From assembly GCA_014607495.2 (NCBI GenBank), contig CP053175.1:2666001-2730000 (forward strand): a stretch of 64,000 nucleotides of DNA. Direction: 5' to 3'. This stretch comes from Carposina sasakii. Taxonomy: Eukaryota; Arthropoda; Insecta; Lepidoptera; Carposinidae. The notes under the pieces are model-generated. The model had not been told where the DNA came from. It ran no database searches and saw nothing but the letters and a program-made list of their open reading frames with translations. Position numbers and translations under genes: made by a program. Shown piece by piece: positions 30,846-42,768 of the stretch (its first letter is position 1; each line of letters begins with the position of its first letter).

Positions 30846-30984
30846 CTAAAGTAATACTCTGTGTAAAAATTATATTGACAGCAAAATGTATGGGATGCCT
30901 GTCAACGGCTGTTTGATGTTTTTAAATAATGTTTAAATTCTGTTCTACCCGTTGAACCCGTGTTTATTTTTCATATGCTATCAA

Positions 30985-31010
30985 ATTTTATATATATATA
31001 TATATATATG
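30985..31010. repeat. (TA)n microsatellite
   Basis: An uninterrupted TA run of about 20 nt, then GTATGTAGGTATG. Confidence 0.8.
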
Positions 31011-31094
31011 TATGTAGGTATGTTTAAATTCTTTTCAAAAATAATCATAATTTATCAGGTTTTTTGACATAAGACATTGAACAGACAGAAGTAT

Positions 31095-31160
31095 ATAAAT
31101 ATCAGACAATGGGTCACTAGTTTTTACTAGTTAGCCTATTATGTCATACGTGGTTAGAGA
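31095..31160 (+). mobile_element. Family Q fragment
   Basis: CACTAGTTTTTACTAGTTAG then CCTATTATGTCATACGTGGT. Related stretches lie at 35950-36045 and 40885-40970, ending CCCACGTGGTA / CCACGTGGTAA. Confidence 0.4.
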
Positions 31161-31615
31161 TATGCCTACTGCCGCTATTCAACTGAGCTCCGATAATTTT
31201 GTTATCTATAAAAATGTAGTTCCTCTTGCCTCAGGTGATTACTTATAATATTTACCTACCTACTTATTTAGTACTTACGAGTCTTGTTACAGTTACGACC
31301 ATATATTATACTTACCTTAACCACGTGGAACTCTTTCTTGAGGTGTGTGACTTTATGTATGTATGTAAATTAAGCAAAATTTTCTTCGCCATATCCATAT
31401 TTATTCGTACCTTCTTGTACATAAAGGGCCGTTCTATTTGACACGTTGCCGGCAGAAGAAACACAAGAAGAAATCCCTTTCCCAGAGAGGGTTGTTCTAA
31501 TGTAATGAATTGATACCAAAAGGGATTAGGTGACGTTGTTTTTATTGGATTTCCTTGTTCAGAAATTTGGCAGATTTTCTGCGTAATTAATTTGATTGTA
31601 AATAAGTATTATTTC
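31161..31615. other. Unassigned sequence
   Basis: A 71-codon plus frame at 31226-31441 is hydrophobic and shows no family features. Nothing else is recognised. Confidence 0.3.
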
Positions 31616-31820
31616 TGTGCTGATGCGGGGTTTTACTAGAATACATCAACTGCGTTTTCTTCCGTGCATGTCGTAAGAGTCGTCAAGGAACTCAGGGGCG
31701 TTCCCTCAGGCGATGCGCTAGCAACTTACTCATCATTAACATCTGACCCCGTTATACTAAAGCTAAAGGATCTTCTTCGTGATCCTGCAGCTCTGACTAT
31801 TCCATTTTGGGAACATAACG
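31616..31820 (+). mobile_element. Family F copy, full length
   Basis: GTGCTGATGCGGGGTTTTAC, TTCCGTGCATGTCGTAAGAG, GGCGTTCCCTCAGGCGATGC, TCTGACTATTCCATTTTGGG. Confidence 0.7.
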
Positions 31821-31929
31821 TAACCATAATAATTATGTTAAACATTTTTCTCATATAATTGCATGATTCATTCTTTATATATTATATAGGTATATTAGGT
31901 TGAGTTGAGCGAAATGCTATGAAAGAATC

Positions 31930-32790
31930 ATTTAGCGTTCTTGAAAAAACATTTCTGCACTGTTAAGTGGGCATGACACCCGTCTGCATAAAATTTTTAA
32001 CCTTGTAACTCTTACGAAAACGACTTGATGAATCGAATGATACCTTTCAAGCTCAAAGATCTAATCCGCTCCGATCCCTTAAACGAATCCCTTTTTACTT
32101 TAAATTCACAACATTCCAGTCTGATACAAAAACAATTTTCAGATTCCGGTCGGATCCCGTGGAGTGCTTTTTTAATGTGTAAGGTCAGAAAATAAAATAG
32201 GAAATAAAAGAATGAAAATTCTTGAAATAGTCTCGATCTCTTAGTAAAAATCAACAAACATTCGAAAAACAATATCAGAACGGAATGCAAGAATAATACG
32301 TAAGTCTTCTGTTTAACTTGCTAACAGGTACTAAAAAAGTTTCATTGAGATGACTTTACACTGGGGATCAGTACATGCACGTATGATATACAAAATAATG
32401 AATAATTCATTTGATCCCGCGACGTGATCGGATAGGAATAAAATTAAATAAAACGGATCCTTTACGGATCACTTGCTGGGATCGGAACGGAATAGATCAG
32501 CTCAAATGTGGCAAACTGTTTAGGCTCTAGACTTCAAGAGCGTGCCAAAGAAATATACATACATACTCGTACACTCGAAAAACATAACCTTGGCGCAGTC
32601 GAGTAAAAGTAATCTCTGAGAGACGCATCACAATCACCTCACAAAACCTTATATTAAAAGTAACGATATCTCGCAAGTAATAATTTCTGACTACCCCCAT
32701 TGTACCCCTGTTATATCTGTCAAGACGTATGCCCCGATGCACCCCCGGGAAATCCACATTAATTCTCATATATAGCGCGCCCTTAATTTA
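31930..32790. mobile_element. Family M repeat, long diverged copy
   Basis: Shares GACACCCGTCTGCATAAAAT and, near 32500-32590, GCTCAAATGTGGCAA, CTGTTTAGGCTCTAG and GAGCGTGCCAAAGAAATATA, ACTCGAAAAACATAACC with 40980-41400. GGATCC/GATCGG-rich motifs recur between. No coding frame is convincing. Confidence 0.4.
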
Positions 32791-32916
32791 TTACAAGGGC
32801 TCAAATATATGGCTCGATATTTATTTTATTTATTTATTATCTTTAGTAACTGTATATTAAAATTAATCTGTATTTGCGCACACACTTGTACACTATAATA
32901 TTTCCTGCGTACCTAG

Positions 32917-34306
32917 CCAATCTCCCCCAAGTAGCACAAGAGGCTGTATAGCAACTGAATATTGGACTACAATTACCCTTGAAGTGGTATAAGAAAGCTG
33001 CATAAAAGCTGATTCCGAGCTCATTAAGCCCTTAAACCACTTAAATGGGCACAAATTATTCAGCTCTAATGTCACATAAGCTGCTTAAGAGCGCAGAATC
33101 AGAAATTTAAGAGAGTTATAAGGGGTAACAGGTGTTGTAAGAGGTGAATATCAACTGGTTGAGAGACCATGTTACTCTTTATTCAGCTGAATACCTAAGT
33201 AATGTATCACAATGGGCCTGTTGGTGACGCGTAACTATAGAAAATAATATTTTTGTATATTCATTTTACTTATTGTTGAAAAGTGACCATAGTAACTTGT
33301 GACAACATAAACGTAAACGCCATATTAATGGCGGTGTCGTTTCATAATATATGGTACCTAAGTAAACGGATCGGTTGTCTTTATAAGTGCCAGAAAAATG
33401 TTTGGGAATGCAAGTTTACTGACATGTATATTATCTAAGAAAATTTTGGTGCGCTACGAAAATATTGTGTTTTTAAATAATATAGTAATAAATGATGTAA
33501 ATAAGCTATGTGTTTTAAAATCTTGGCCCAACAATTTTCAATAGTTTGGACAGAACTATTAAATAAATAGAGAGTGTTACGATATAAGAAGTAATACCTA
33601 ATTTAATAGGTTCGTAATTCATGCACAAAACATATAAAAAAATGTTAAGTAAATCATAATATTTCCAGGTTAAACACAATAAAATGGTGGTTGATGTTAA
33701 ACAGCTATGTGTTATTTATCAAAGGGTTGTTTAGTGATTCACTTGTGAACCTATATTCATCAAAGGACTGCTTAGTGTTTCACGTGTGAACCATTACTTA
33801 TTAAAGAGCTGTTAAGCGTTTCACGAGTTAAAGTTAAAGCCATTTATTTTGATATACTAGTGAACCTCTAAATATCCATGAAGCATCTTGTGAACGTTTA
33901 AACTGCCGCTATATGCAGACAGTCTTAATGGATAAATAAAGGCTGCTTAGCGGTAAATATGTTCAGCGCTAAGATATATTATGGGCCACAGGTGTCCCGT
34001 TATGCGTCTATTGGCTTAATATTATGAGAACTTGTGCTCCTTTAATGAGTCAGCTCAATAACAGTTCAAAAGTACTTTCTTATATTGCTCTTGGCTCTTT
34101 CTATAACTCTTTGCGTTTTAAGGGTATATTTGTCACCCATAATGCAGCTCTTATTTACCCTTAAGCTGTTTAAATATCACTGACTGCTATTATGAGCTAA
34201 GGGACGACGAGTGTATTCTTATATGAGACTTAATACGCCCAGAGCTGTGTGTATAGATCTAAAAGTGAGTATTTATTCAGCTATCTGTGCTACTTGTAGA
34301 GATTGG
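32917..34306. mobile_element. 1.39-kb element with terminal inverted repeats and internal repeat motifs
   Basis: The ends CCAATCTCCCCCAAGTAGCA and TGCTACTTGTAGAGATTGG are inverted (about 19 of 22 match). The inside has no ORF but many variants of AAGCTGCTTAAG / AGCTGTTTAA on both strands (32996, 33076, 33792, 33942, 34162). A three-copy degenerate 41-bp tandem lies at 33716-33836 (TCAAAGG-CTGTTTAGTG-TTCACNNGTGAACC). It is likely a non-autonomous DNA transposon with transposase-binding-like subterminal repeats. Confidence 0.5.
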
Positions 34307-34965
34307 ACGCCTTGGCCGAAATACGGTCGGAGATCATCATCATTATAATTAAGATTTAATATAATTATATATATACATATATAAGCGGTGATAGAACATC
34401 ATCATCACATCTGTATAAAGTGTGGGAAAGTGTTCTTGTAATAAATTATTTGAATTTAACAAGGTTATTCAATTTTACGAATGGAATTATTACTATTGAG
34501 AAAAAATGAAACCGGGGAACTCGAGATAGAAAAAATATCTAATTGGGAAAGAAGGAAGGCAGGATTTTACCTGAGCAGTATTTGAGGTGTCTTAAGATAC
34601 GACTTATACGTATATTTTACTAATTTATTTAATTACGTATTTATACAACATTGGTTTTTCTAATAAAACCTCAAATTAAATAAAGAGTATTGAATGGAAA
34701 ATTGCTTCGAGAAAAAATTATTTTGTCAAAAATATCGCCATACACATGTACTTAAGTAATAGAGGACACCCCAAAAATTTCATTGTAATAAAATAAAAAA
34801 CTTCCTTTTAAATTCAATATAAGAACATGATATAAAACACGGCATTTTCTTGCAACGAACAGGAAAATATACCTTTATTCAAACCATATTTTTCAATCAT
34901 TTCCCCGGTGCCACACAATCTTTTGTGGTACCTCAAGAGAAACGGACTGACCCATCTGCGGTATA
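34307..34965. other. Unassigned AT-rich sequence
   Basis: ATCATCATTATAATTAAG and a TATATATATACATATATAAG stretch near 34345-34385. No coding signal. Confidence 0.35.
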
Positions 34966-35090
34966 CAGGGTGTTTGTGACAGGCAGGCTAATATGAATGT
35001 AGTGACTTCAGACCATGATTCTGAGTCGAAAACCACTGAAAACGTTCACAGGAAAGTTCCAAATTTAAAAAAAAAATCGTTTAGTTCGTT
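34966..35090 (+). mobile_element. Family J copy
   Basis: TACAGGGTGTTTGTGACAGG, GTGACTTCAGACCATGATTC, TGAGTCGAAAACCACTGAAA. A further short fragment in the other orientation (GCCTGGCTGTCACTTCCATC) lies at 35750-35775. Confidence 0.5.
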
Positions 35091-35379
35091 TAATTGGGCC
35101 TTAGCTAAAGGCCAAGAATAAAACTTCAACTTCAACTAAAAGATTAAAATAAAGGTGACCTCTTTAAATAACTGCATCAACCCTAATGGAGAGTCACAGG
35201 TAATCAAAAAAACAGCAATGTGTCACACAATAACCAATAAGCAATAATTTGTCACAGGATCGCCCGATACAATTGGCGCGGAAAGCATACATTGCGGATA
35301 ATTAAATTAAAAATTAATATTCTGCGAGTAATAACACTGTCGTAAAACTCAAAACAATGGTACTTCTTCAGCATTTCAG

Positions 35380-35745
35380 TATTTGCCGTCCGCATAAGAC
35401 TAATCTAGGTAGGCATTCTCCTCTGACAAGATTAATGGATACCTACAACAAATTATCCAAATCAGTAAACAGTGATATAACTGGTGATCGTGCAAATGTA
35501 TTTAAGCATAAAGTTTTTCAATCGATTAATACAGTTTAGTCCATGCTTATGTTTTAACACGCTTCATTGCTTAAATAATGGTTAAATAGTTTTACTTCAT
35601 TTATTGTAAAAGTTGTGCTAGCCTGTAATTGTGATACATAATATTATCGTGTGCTCCTGTCCAACTTGTATCTTAACGGAACTGTTATGTATTATGTTGG
35701 CTTTCTAATTTAATAAATAAATAAAAATAAATAAATAAATTTGCC
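35380..35745 (+). pseudogene. LINE type I, ORF end and 3' UTR, uninterrupted
   Basis: The last 50 codons (HSPLTRLMDTYNKLSKSVNS ... FQSINTV, stop at 35537-35539) are followed by a 3' UTR ending in AATAAATAAATAAAAATAAA. 5'-truncated. It serves as the empty-site reference for the interrupted copy at 29770. Confidence 0.6.
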
Positions 35746-35785
35746 TGGCTGTCACTTCCATCCTGTATAATACTCTATGGAAAAA

Positions 35786-36500
35786 TCGAAGATACCTATA
35801 TCAGACGTTGTCACTTCTGATATTGCTCGTAGATCTTTGGCACGGTGCCATAAAACGCGGTATAAGTAGGAAGAAAAGTGTTAATATGTTTTTTTTTAAA
35901 TCTTCGGCTGTATAAGTACCTAAGGACCTATGATTATTTGAAATTACATACATACATATAGTCACGCCCATTATCTTCCAAAGAGGTTGGGCAGAAGTGT
36001 GCAATTTACACACTTTTCACCAGTTAGCCTATTGAGTCCCACGTGGTATTTGAATTAATTTCTTTCAATTTAAGGATTATATTTTTTTGGACCCACGATC
36101 ATTTCATTTATTTTTTATTTAGGTAAATTTTTGCATAACATAATACTTACAACCACGTAGATACGCCCATATTTTCCCTATATAAAACACTGTTTATCTA
36201 GGGTTAAATCTAAATATGTGGCCTAAATTATTGTCCTTTTGTGACGTAACAATGTGTTTGCAAATTTACCTATTATGTATGTTATCCTGCCGGGGTTATT
36301 ATAAGACCGTTGTCATAGACTACATAATTAATGGTAATAAGATTTTTCGGATCTATAATTAGCTATTTAATGGAACCCTGTGATATAAATTAAACCTTAT
36401 TTTCATCTTTATACGTTCACGATTTCTATAAAGAAAACTTAATAAAGGGCCGATTTTTAAGGATAAGTTTTAGAGAAAGACAGCATCAATTTTTCCTTCA
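35786..36500. other. Mostly unassigned; family Q fragment at 35950-36045
   Basis: GCCCATTATCTTCCAAAGAG, GTGTGCAATTTACACACTTT, CACCAGTTAGCCTATTGAGT, CCCACGTGG make up the Q fragment. The rest is unrecognised AT-rich DNA. Confidence 0.4.
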
Positions 36501-36508
36501 AGTTTATC

Positions 36509-36531
36509 TTCATCATCATCATCATCATCAT
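36509..36531. repeat. (TCA)n tail of the next LINE copy
   Basis: Seven TCA/CAT units form the 3' terminal GATGAT tail of the minus-strand LINE that follows. Confidence 0.7.
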
Positions 36532-36860
36532 TTACAGCCCTGAGAAGTCCACTGTTGGACATAGGCCTCCCCCAACAACCTCCACTCCGACCGGTCGGAA
36601 GCAGCCTGCATCCAACCGACACCCGCGACCTTGGCCAGGTCGTCCGTCCACTCGCGGGCGGCCTTCCCACGCTGCGTTTGACGATACGTGGGGGGTATCC
36701 ACTCTGGAACTTTCCGACTCCATCGGCCATCAGTTCTTCGAGCTATGTGCCCTGCCTATTACTACTTCAGTTTGCTGGACCGTTGAGCTATGTCGGTGAT
36801 CTTTGTACGTCTGCGGATCTCCTCATTTCTGATTCGATCACGCAGAGATCCCAAACATAG
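36531..36860 (-). pseudogene. RTE-type LINE C-terminus, minus strand
   Basis: Same family as 29967-30690. Reading the minus strand, it contains RDRIRNEE-coding sequence, then a damaged frame, RRTDGRWSRKV-like codons, GRPP, the single GACCTGGCCAAGGTCGCGGG unit (the one amplified at 21065) and the end CAACAGTGGACTTCTCAGGG. The 5' part is truncated at the RT thumb. Confidence 0.7.
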
Positions 36861-37009
36861 TATGTTTATCTTATCGTTAGAAAAATCTCCCTTAAAAAAG
36901 CATAGCTATACTATGTAGGTAGTAAAATTAAAACCTATTGTTATATATATAGAAGTTCAGTGGTTAGAATCTTAATCTGTGTGGCATAGCATTAAGCGAA
37001 TTCTTAATA

Positions 37010-37389
37010 TACAAGTGTTTTTTCGTTGCCGCCCTTAACGAAGGGTACGTACTCTACCTATATACATCAAATAAAGTAAGTTTATGCCAAAAAAATGATG
37101 GGAAACGATGTAAACTTCTTAATAATATAATTCTTATAAAAAATAATTATAACTTGATCGGGCGAAATTTATAGTGTCCAGTATTTATGCTAGTTTTTTC
37201 ATAGATATATATTATTTATTTCTCGTGAAAAAATCTTGCTGCGCGCTTCTATGTGCATTTATCCAGAAAAACGCAGTCTATTTACTCAACTTTGGACCAG
37301 ACACTTTCCAGCTATGCTTCCATGGAGAAAAGTGATCGTGATAATGAGGAGATTCCGTAGTTTTCGGGACGACCAAAAAACATCCTGTA
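37010..37389 (-). mobile_element. Family B copy
   Basis: Reads TACAAGTGTTTTTTCGTTGC at the left edge, GAAGGGTACGTACTC, and GGGACGACCAAAAAACATCC then TGTA at the right. A short deletion removes the ACGTTGAC part of the right end. Confidence 0.7.
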
Positions 37390-37854
37390 TACATATCGAG
37401 GGGTGAAAGGCTATTTGGGATAAGCGCCATATATATAAATGGCGTTCGTTTACTACCTATATGCTTGTATATTAGTTTCGAAAACGAGCTTAGTTTGTGT
37501 CCTAATCTTAGAAACTGCAAAACTGTGGTGATATTCTCCCCAAGCCCAGCTTATTCCTTTATGGTGCAGCTATAAGAATAAATAACGCAACTTCAACGTT
37601 GCAACGACTTTACATAGATGCAACATCCTGGAATACGGCTACCCTACTATTTTCCACTACGCGTAAATGTTTTTGAAATTATATTTGACGACCAATTGGC
37701 GCCATAAGGCATATCTGTAGGTGCAAACAATGAAAGCTTGCTCCCAAGTCATGGATTGTAATATGTCGCTACTTAATACGGACGTCACAAAACTTTGCGG
37801 ACCTTACTATGAGTTTAGGTAAATATATAATTTTGTGAATATTTATTCATTTAC
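37390..37854. other. Unassigned sequence
   Basis: No recognised repeat or coding signal. Confidence 0.3.
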
Positions 37855-38290
37855 TAGCGGACGCCCGCGACTACAGAATAAATAAATATTCACATTCACT
37901 TCACAACACATTAATCAAGTCCAACACTAAGATCTCTAAGGTCTTGTGTCGTCTAAGCAACGGTATATGAATACACTAGTGGACGCCCGCGACTCCGTCC
38001 GCGTGGACTACAGAAAAAAAAACAAAATATCGAAATTATCTGGGATAAAAACATTTTCCCGGGATAAAAAGTCCTGTCACAATATATTCCTGAAAACTGC
38101 ATCGAAATCGGTTCAGCCGTTTCTGAGATTAGCGTGCACAAACGCACAGACAAACCGACAAACAGACAAAAATTACAAAAATCATTGTTTTGGGTACTAT
38201 TGCGTTGATAAAGGTATTCTATAATATTTTTTTCTTATATATCTTCCATGTACAGACAGCGATCCGTTACATTTTTATCATATGTATAGA
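37855..38290 (-). mobile_element. Family D Helitron-like copy with adjacent 3' tip of a second
   Basis: 37976-38290 is near full length: CTAGTGGACGCCCGCGACTC, ACTGCATCGAAATCGGTTCA, TTAGCGTGCACAAACGCACA and the AT-rich TATGTATAGAG end. A separate 22-nt tip CTAGCGGACGCCCGCGACTA sits at 37857. TCC GTCCGCG / CGGACG forms the stem. Confidence 0.6.
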
Positions 38291-38791
38291 GAATATAGAT
38301 AAAATAAGTATAGAAACATCCATGACTCAAAATCAAACATTAATATTCATCATAATCAATGTTTGCACCGAGGTTCAATTCGAACCTCTGGACCCCTGGA
38401 ATGTTTGAATGTTTTTTTTTTCACTTTTATGCGAATATATTTGAGCTTTCCGAACGCGATTGTACACAGTGGGACACCGCGGAAGTGGCCCATATGATGT
38501 AGGGCGACAAGCATTTCAGACGGTTTCTTATATATTTTTTTAGCTCAAACTTACTATGTATATACGTACCTTGGTAGGTAATATAGATATATGATAAGTG
38601 ACCTATGACTGGCTATGACGCAATCACGATAGAAAGTAAACTATTTTTTTTTACCTTAAGTGAGGGGCATTTAGATTATCTAACTTCTTTTATATGCGAG
38701 GAAATATTTTTATTCCAGAAAGTTTGAAATCGACAATTTTTTTAGTATTTTTTTTAGTATTGTAGATAGAAGGGTAGGGCCTGCATAACTA
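38291..38791. other. Unassigned AT-rich sequence
   Basis: No repeat or gene recognised. Confidence 0.3.
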
Positions 38792-38880
38792 TCAGCCAGA
38801 GTGGGCCACTGTAGCGGGAACAAGACAAGTGTAAGCTCAAATTGGGAAAGCTTTTGCCCAGCAGTGGGATATGGTGTAAG
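38792..38880 (+). pseudogene. Family N LINE tail
   Basis: GTGGGCCACTGTAGCGGGAA then CAAGACAAGTGTAAGCTCAA and GCCCAGCAGTGGGATATGGT. A TAG and a frameshift break the peptide seen at 21676. Confidence 0.5.
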
Positions 38881-40296
38881 GTAAAAAATGATATTAGGAG
38901 TGCCTTGGTTTCCACATTAAGTATAGGAAAATAAACCTTATAGCAGGCATGTTTTCATCGTGGAAGGGAGACGCACCTATAAGCAGTGTAGAGCGATATC
39001 TCGCTTGCACAATTGAAACAAAAGGGTTTATCGTTATAAGCACGGCTGCTGCACGCAAGAAACTCTATGTAAAAAGGTTAAAAATAAATTCAAATTATCA
39101 TAAGAGATAATAATTATTTTTATCTTTACTTATATCCTTTTGTACTTAATTGATTGGCGTTGATGCTTTAAGGCAAGTACAGTCGAGTACAGTAAGTTTT
39201 GGTAAAAATAAATTTAAGATTTCGTTTCAATTTCGATATACATAATCAAATAAAAAAAATGGTAGGTAAGTAAATCTAAAAAAATATGGTTTTAGATTTA
39301 CATATTTATCATATTGGTGGGTATCAGGACTCGCGTAGTTTCTCTATGTTTATTTTTATTATTTATTTGTATAACATGACAGTGTAGCGCTATGGACAAA
39401 AATAAGTAACCCTATAAGACACATCTAGTTAAATTTATAACTCGCAAATAAATATCTTTAATCAACCCAGAAATGCGTACTCGTAATTGTATGTCTGTTA
39501 CCAAGAACCAAAACTAGAAAACTCCGCTCACATAGCAAAAAGTCCAAACCAAAATAATAAAAAATACAACCCACGTATGTACCTTCTAAAAAATATAAAA
39601 CAAGAGTCATAAAAATCTAGTATTCCAATTCCAGTTTCCAAATTCGAAACTCAAACATTGCAGAAAGTTCCGACGTCTTTCACAAAATACTCCGTGACAA
39701 CATTGCGTCAGCTAACGATGTGGACTGACTACTTTAAAATGTCATACATGATCATAGCTCCCACGTATACAGTGGCGCCGTCGAGTGATTTAAGCAAAAC
39801 CTCTTTGCTCATAAAGTTGTCTATAAAAGCGTTTTTGTGTACACTAACTTTTGCCAGTATATTTTGTCAAAGTACCGAACTATTTGGCACCGTGGTAGAC
39901 TGGACTCCGTGCCATAGAATACATCCTGTGCCTAATTTGTGAACTAACATTTCTTGTATGCCGTTACACGGATAATGTGGTCGTATATAGAGCTACTAGC
40001 GCCCTCATTCAAAGGAGCTTTTTGATGAAACGCACGCCTAGCAGCGAGGCTAATGCGATGTGACAATTTTTCTCTATAAACGGCTTTACTGTCTTTTTAG
40101 GGCATCATTCATGATTTGTTTGTGTTGTCAGAGAGAAAAATGGAATGCGTGTGAACTAAATTCTTATTGCGACAGGATGGGTTGAGCGATGAGGAAAAAG
40201 ATATTTATACTGTAATACGGTACTTTAATACGCAACTATGATGATCCTCTATTTAAAACATACAGATACCTATATAATTCCGTTATATTTTATAAC
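38881..40296. other. Longest stretch without recognised repeats
   Basis: About 1.4 kb. A 94-codon plus frame at 39658-39942 (QKVPTSFTKYSVTTLRQLTM...) lies in slightly less AT-rich DNA with a TCTATAAAAGCG string at 39819. I cannot tie it to a family. It may be unique intergenic or intronic DNA. Confidence 0.35.
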
Positions 40297-40490
40297 TAGC
40301 GGACGCCCGCGACTTCGTCCGCGTGGACTGCGAAATTACCCGGGATAAAAAGTAGCCTATGTGTTAATCCAGGGTGTCAGATAACTCTATACCAAATTTT
40401 ATGAAAATCGCTCCAGCCGTTTTTACGTCAAAAAGTAACAAACAACCATACTCGTACTCACAAACATTCGCGTTTGTAATATTAGCCATT
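40297..40490 (-). mobile_element. Family D Helitron-like copy, clean terminus
   Basis: CTAGCGGACGCCCGCGACTT then CGTCCGCGTGG gives the complete 7-bp stem GCGGACG/CGTCCGC. The interior has GCTCCAGCCGTTTTTACGTC. Confidence 0.65.
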
Positions 40491-40884
40491 TTGTAAACAC
40501 AGCCGTGTGAATTTTTTAAAAATGTTTTACTTATATATTTTATTATAATTAACTCTTTAATGTAAGTAAGTGTAAATAAAGAATATATTGTCATGTAGGA
40601 ATTCAGGTATACTTAAAATCTTAAAGTCAGATCGAAAAGTAAATATTGAACTTTACATGATTCTCACACTAGTTGAAAAAGTTTAAGCAGTTTTGGTTTC
40701 GACTGTACTTCACCTGTTCTCCTGTACAGGCGCCTACATAAGTGACAGACTCGGATAAGTAAATTGCAAATCAATTATCGGGGAACAAAGCCGAAAACAT
40801 ACAGCCTTAGTTCACGGGAACGTAGGCTCAGGCGTGATAATATATATCTATGTATAATTTTTGCATTTGTCACGCCGTTATATC

Positions 40885-41400
40885 TAAAGATGTAGAGCAA
40901 AAGTGTGCACTTTACACACTCATTTTCCACAAGTTAACCCTTTAACGTCCACGTGGTAAGGGATGAGTCTAGCGCCGTTTCTCAACAACCTAGCGACCGC
41001 TACAGATTGTATTTCTCAGTTAATGAAGAAAGAATTAGGTACTTAAAGAAAAATCCCGACTGCGTAAAATTTTTTACCCAGTGTCACTCTCACAACCAAA
41101 ACAAATCTAAATAATCTCTCTCCAGCTCAAATGCGTCAAGTTGTTTAGGCTATAGAGCAGGGCTTCCCAAACTTTTTTATAGACTCCTTTTGAAATTGAA
41201 CTGGTTCTGGCGGACCCCCTACAGGCCTATACCACATACAAATTAATTGTAAACCCCTTATTTTTTCACGCCAACGTAGAACCCCATCGAGTCACCTGTG
41301 GACCCCTGGGGGTCCACCTGGACTACTTTGGGAACCACTGCTCTAGAGCGTGCCAAAGAAATGTACATACACACACTCGAAAAACATAACCCTACTTCTG
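40885..41400 (+). mobile_element. Family Q fragment and family M copy, interrupted by a hAT-like MITE
   Basis: AAGTGTGCACTTTACACACT and CGTCCACGTGGTAAGGGATG (Q), then CCCGACTGCGTAAAA, GCTCAAATGCGTCAA, GTTTAGGCTATAGAG (M). The M sequence resumes at 41341 with CTCTAGAGCGTGCCAAAGAA. Confidence 0.45.
41158..41340. mobile_element. 183-bp hAT-like MITE with 8-bp target duplication
   Basis: The ends CAGGGCTTCCCAAACTTTTT and AAAGTAGTCC...GGGAACCACTG are inverted (CAG-G-TTCCCAAA). CTATAGAG at 41150-41157 and CTCTAGAG at 41341-41348 are 8-bp flanks with one difference. Eight-bp duplications and CAG ends fit the hAT superfamily. Confidence 0.7.
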
Positions 41401-41850
41401 ATGAATGAATCAAAGCTTTATTTGAGACAGAAACATGATGATGACGAGAATGATGCCTTCTGGGCACGTTGCCATCGGTGGAGGATTTGCAGGCCGTCTT
41501 TTAATTAATTGTAAATAGCTTTAGTCTATAAGTAGTTTTAATTTTATTTGTACAAACACATTTAGCTCATATTACTATCACGTCCGTAAGCCGCGACCGG
41601 CGAGTGTATTACCATCCTTAATCCTAATTATAATTATCTCTTGAAACGGGTTTAGACGAGCAAAAACTTAAAGCCATTTGCTTGTTATTATTTAAATTGT
41701 GTTTACTTTGCGAACGATGCATGGACGTTTAAGCCGATAGCCCTTTAGAATATTAAAACCTATGAATGGAGATGTAATCTTTAGTATTGACATAGAATAC
41801 TAATGTTTTATAGGGTATTTTGCAGGCTTCAAAATTATTTACCCTATTTC

Positions 41851-42024
41851 TACAGGCGTAGCAAAATGCTAAGAAAAATGTCAAACTTATCTAAAGTTTC
41901 TTTAATTTCAAGATTGTAAGAACATTCCTGAGTTGTTAAGGAATTTCTATAACATAATAATGTTCTTTATATTGGCTACATTCATGACATTTCGTTTAAC
42001 ATTCCCCTTTTATTACTCCCTGTA
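41851..42024. mobile_element. Family C copy, diverged and shortened
   Basis: TACAGGCGTAGCAAAATG, CAAGATTGTAAGAACATTCC, TGAGTTGTTAAGGAATTTCT, and ATTACTCCCTGTA. Much older than the 264-bp copies. Confidence 0.5.
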
Positions 42025-42129
42025 CAAGGTGCTCCTAAGTAGTGAAATAAAAAAATCATTTATCTTTATTTTACCTATGTTTATTTTATACATACGTATA
42101 CATAGTACATTTGTACATACATACATATA

Positions 42130-42236
42130 TAACTGTGTTTGCAAAATGCAGCGAGAACTGCAAGACCGCCAAGGAAATCCTACAGCCACGTTTAGCAAAG
42201 CAAAGGATGTATTTTCTCTCTGTAGGTAAGTTATAA
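42130..42236 (-). mobile_element. Family F fragment
   Basis: ACTGTGTTTGCAAAATGCAG, CCTACAGCCACGTTTAGCAA, and stops in the CTCTCTGTAGG region. Confidence 0.55.
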
Positions 42237-42392
42237 AGGTTCACAGAGAAATCTTGGATCTAAATCTATCTTAGAGTGATTACTACGATGCTATCTTGCC
42301 TGGTTGGACTGTCATTAACTTCTATACAATTTTATCCCTAAGTATTAATTTAATACTATAAATACTGAAATGAGCGTAAATTATGTAACGTC

Positions 42393-42518
42393 CAGTGGGG
42401 TAAGCACGAACGTTTTTACGCGGCGTAACGTTAGCGACTCGCTAGCAAAATCTATGTGATTTGACAGTTTGACGCTAGGCGTTACGGACTATCGAGAGGT
42501 TCGTGCTTCACCCCACAG
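42393..42518. mobile_element. Family E copy, full length
   Basis: CAGTGGGGTAAGCACGAACG ... GGTTCGTGCTTCACCCCACA. One inserted C distinguishes the right end. Confidence 0.75.
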
Positions 42519-42671
42519 TAATAAATAACACAGCCAGTGCGGGACCCCAGTTATACATATAAACCTTCCTCTTGAATGACTCTATTTAAAAAAAAAAACT
42601 GCATCAAAATCGTAGCGTAGTTTCAAAGATTATAGGCATACATAAGGGCAGACAGACAGATCTTTAGTTCC

Positions 42672-42768
42672 ATATTTAATTGTATCAGGCGTTACTATTC
42701 GGAAGTTCAAATTTCCATCGAGGGATCAGCGGAGGGTGTAGGGCCCGGTGATGGGCGAGCCCTCGATG
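42672..42768 (-). mobile_element. Family K copy with 13-bp target duplication
   Basis: GATCTTTAGTTCC flanks it at 42659-42671 and 42769-42781. Minus strand: CATCGAGGGCTCGCCCATCA, a hairpin with CCCTCGATGG, then GAACTTCCGAATAGTAACGC and CTGATACAATT. The duplication length and A/T-rich 3' end fit LINE-machinery retroposition. Confidence 0.7.

Noticed and set aside
30985..31010. Telomere- or origin-like AT tract
   Set aside because: A plain TA microsatellite. No TTAGG repeats or other telomeric signs are present anywhere in the window.
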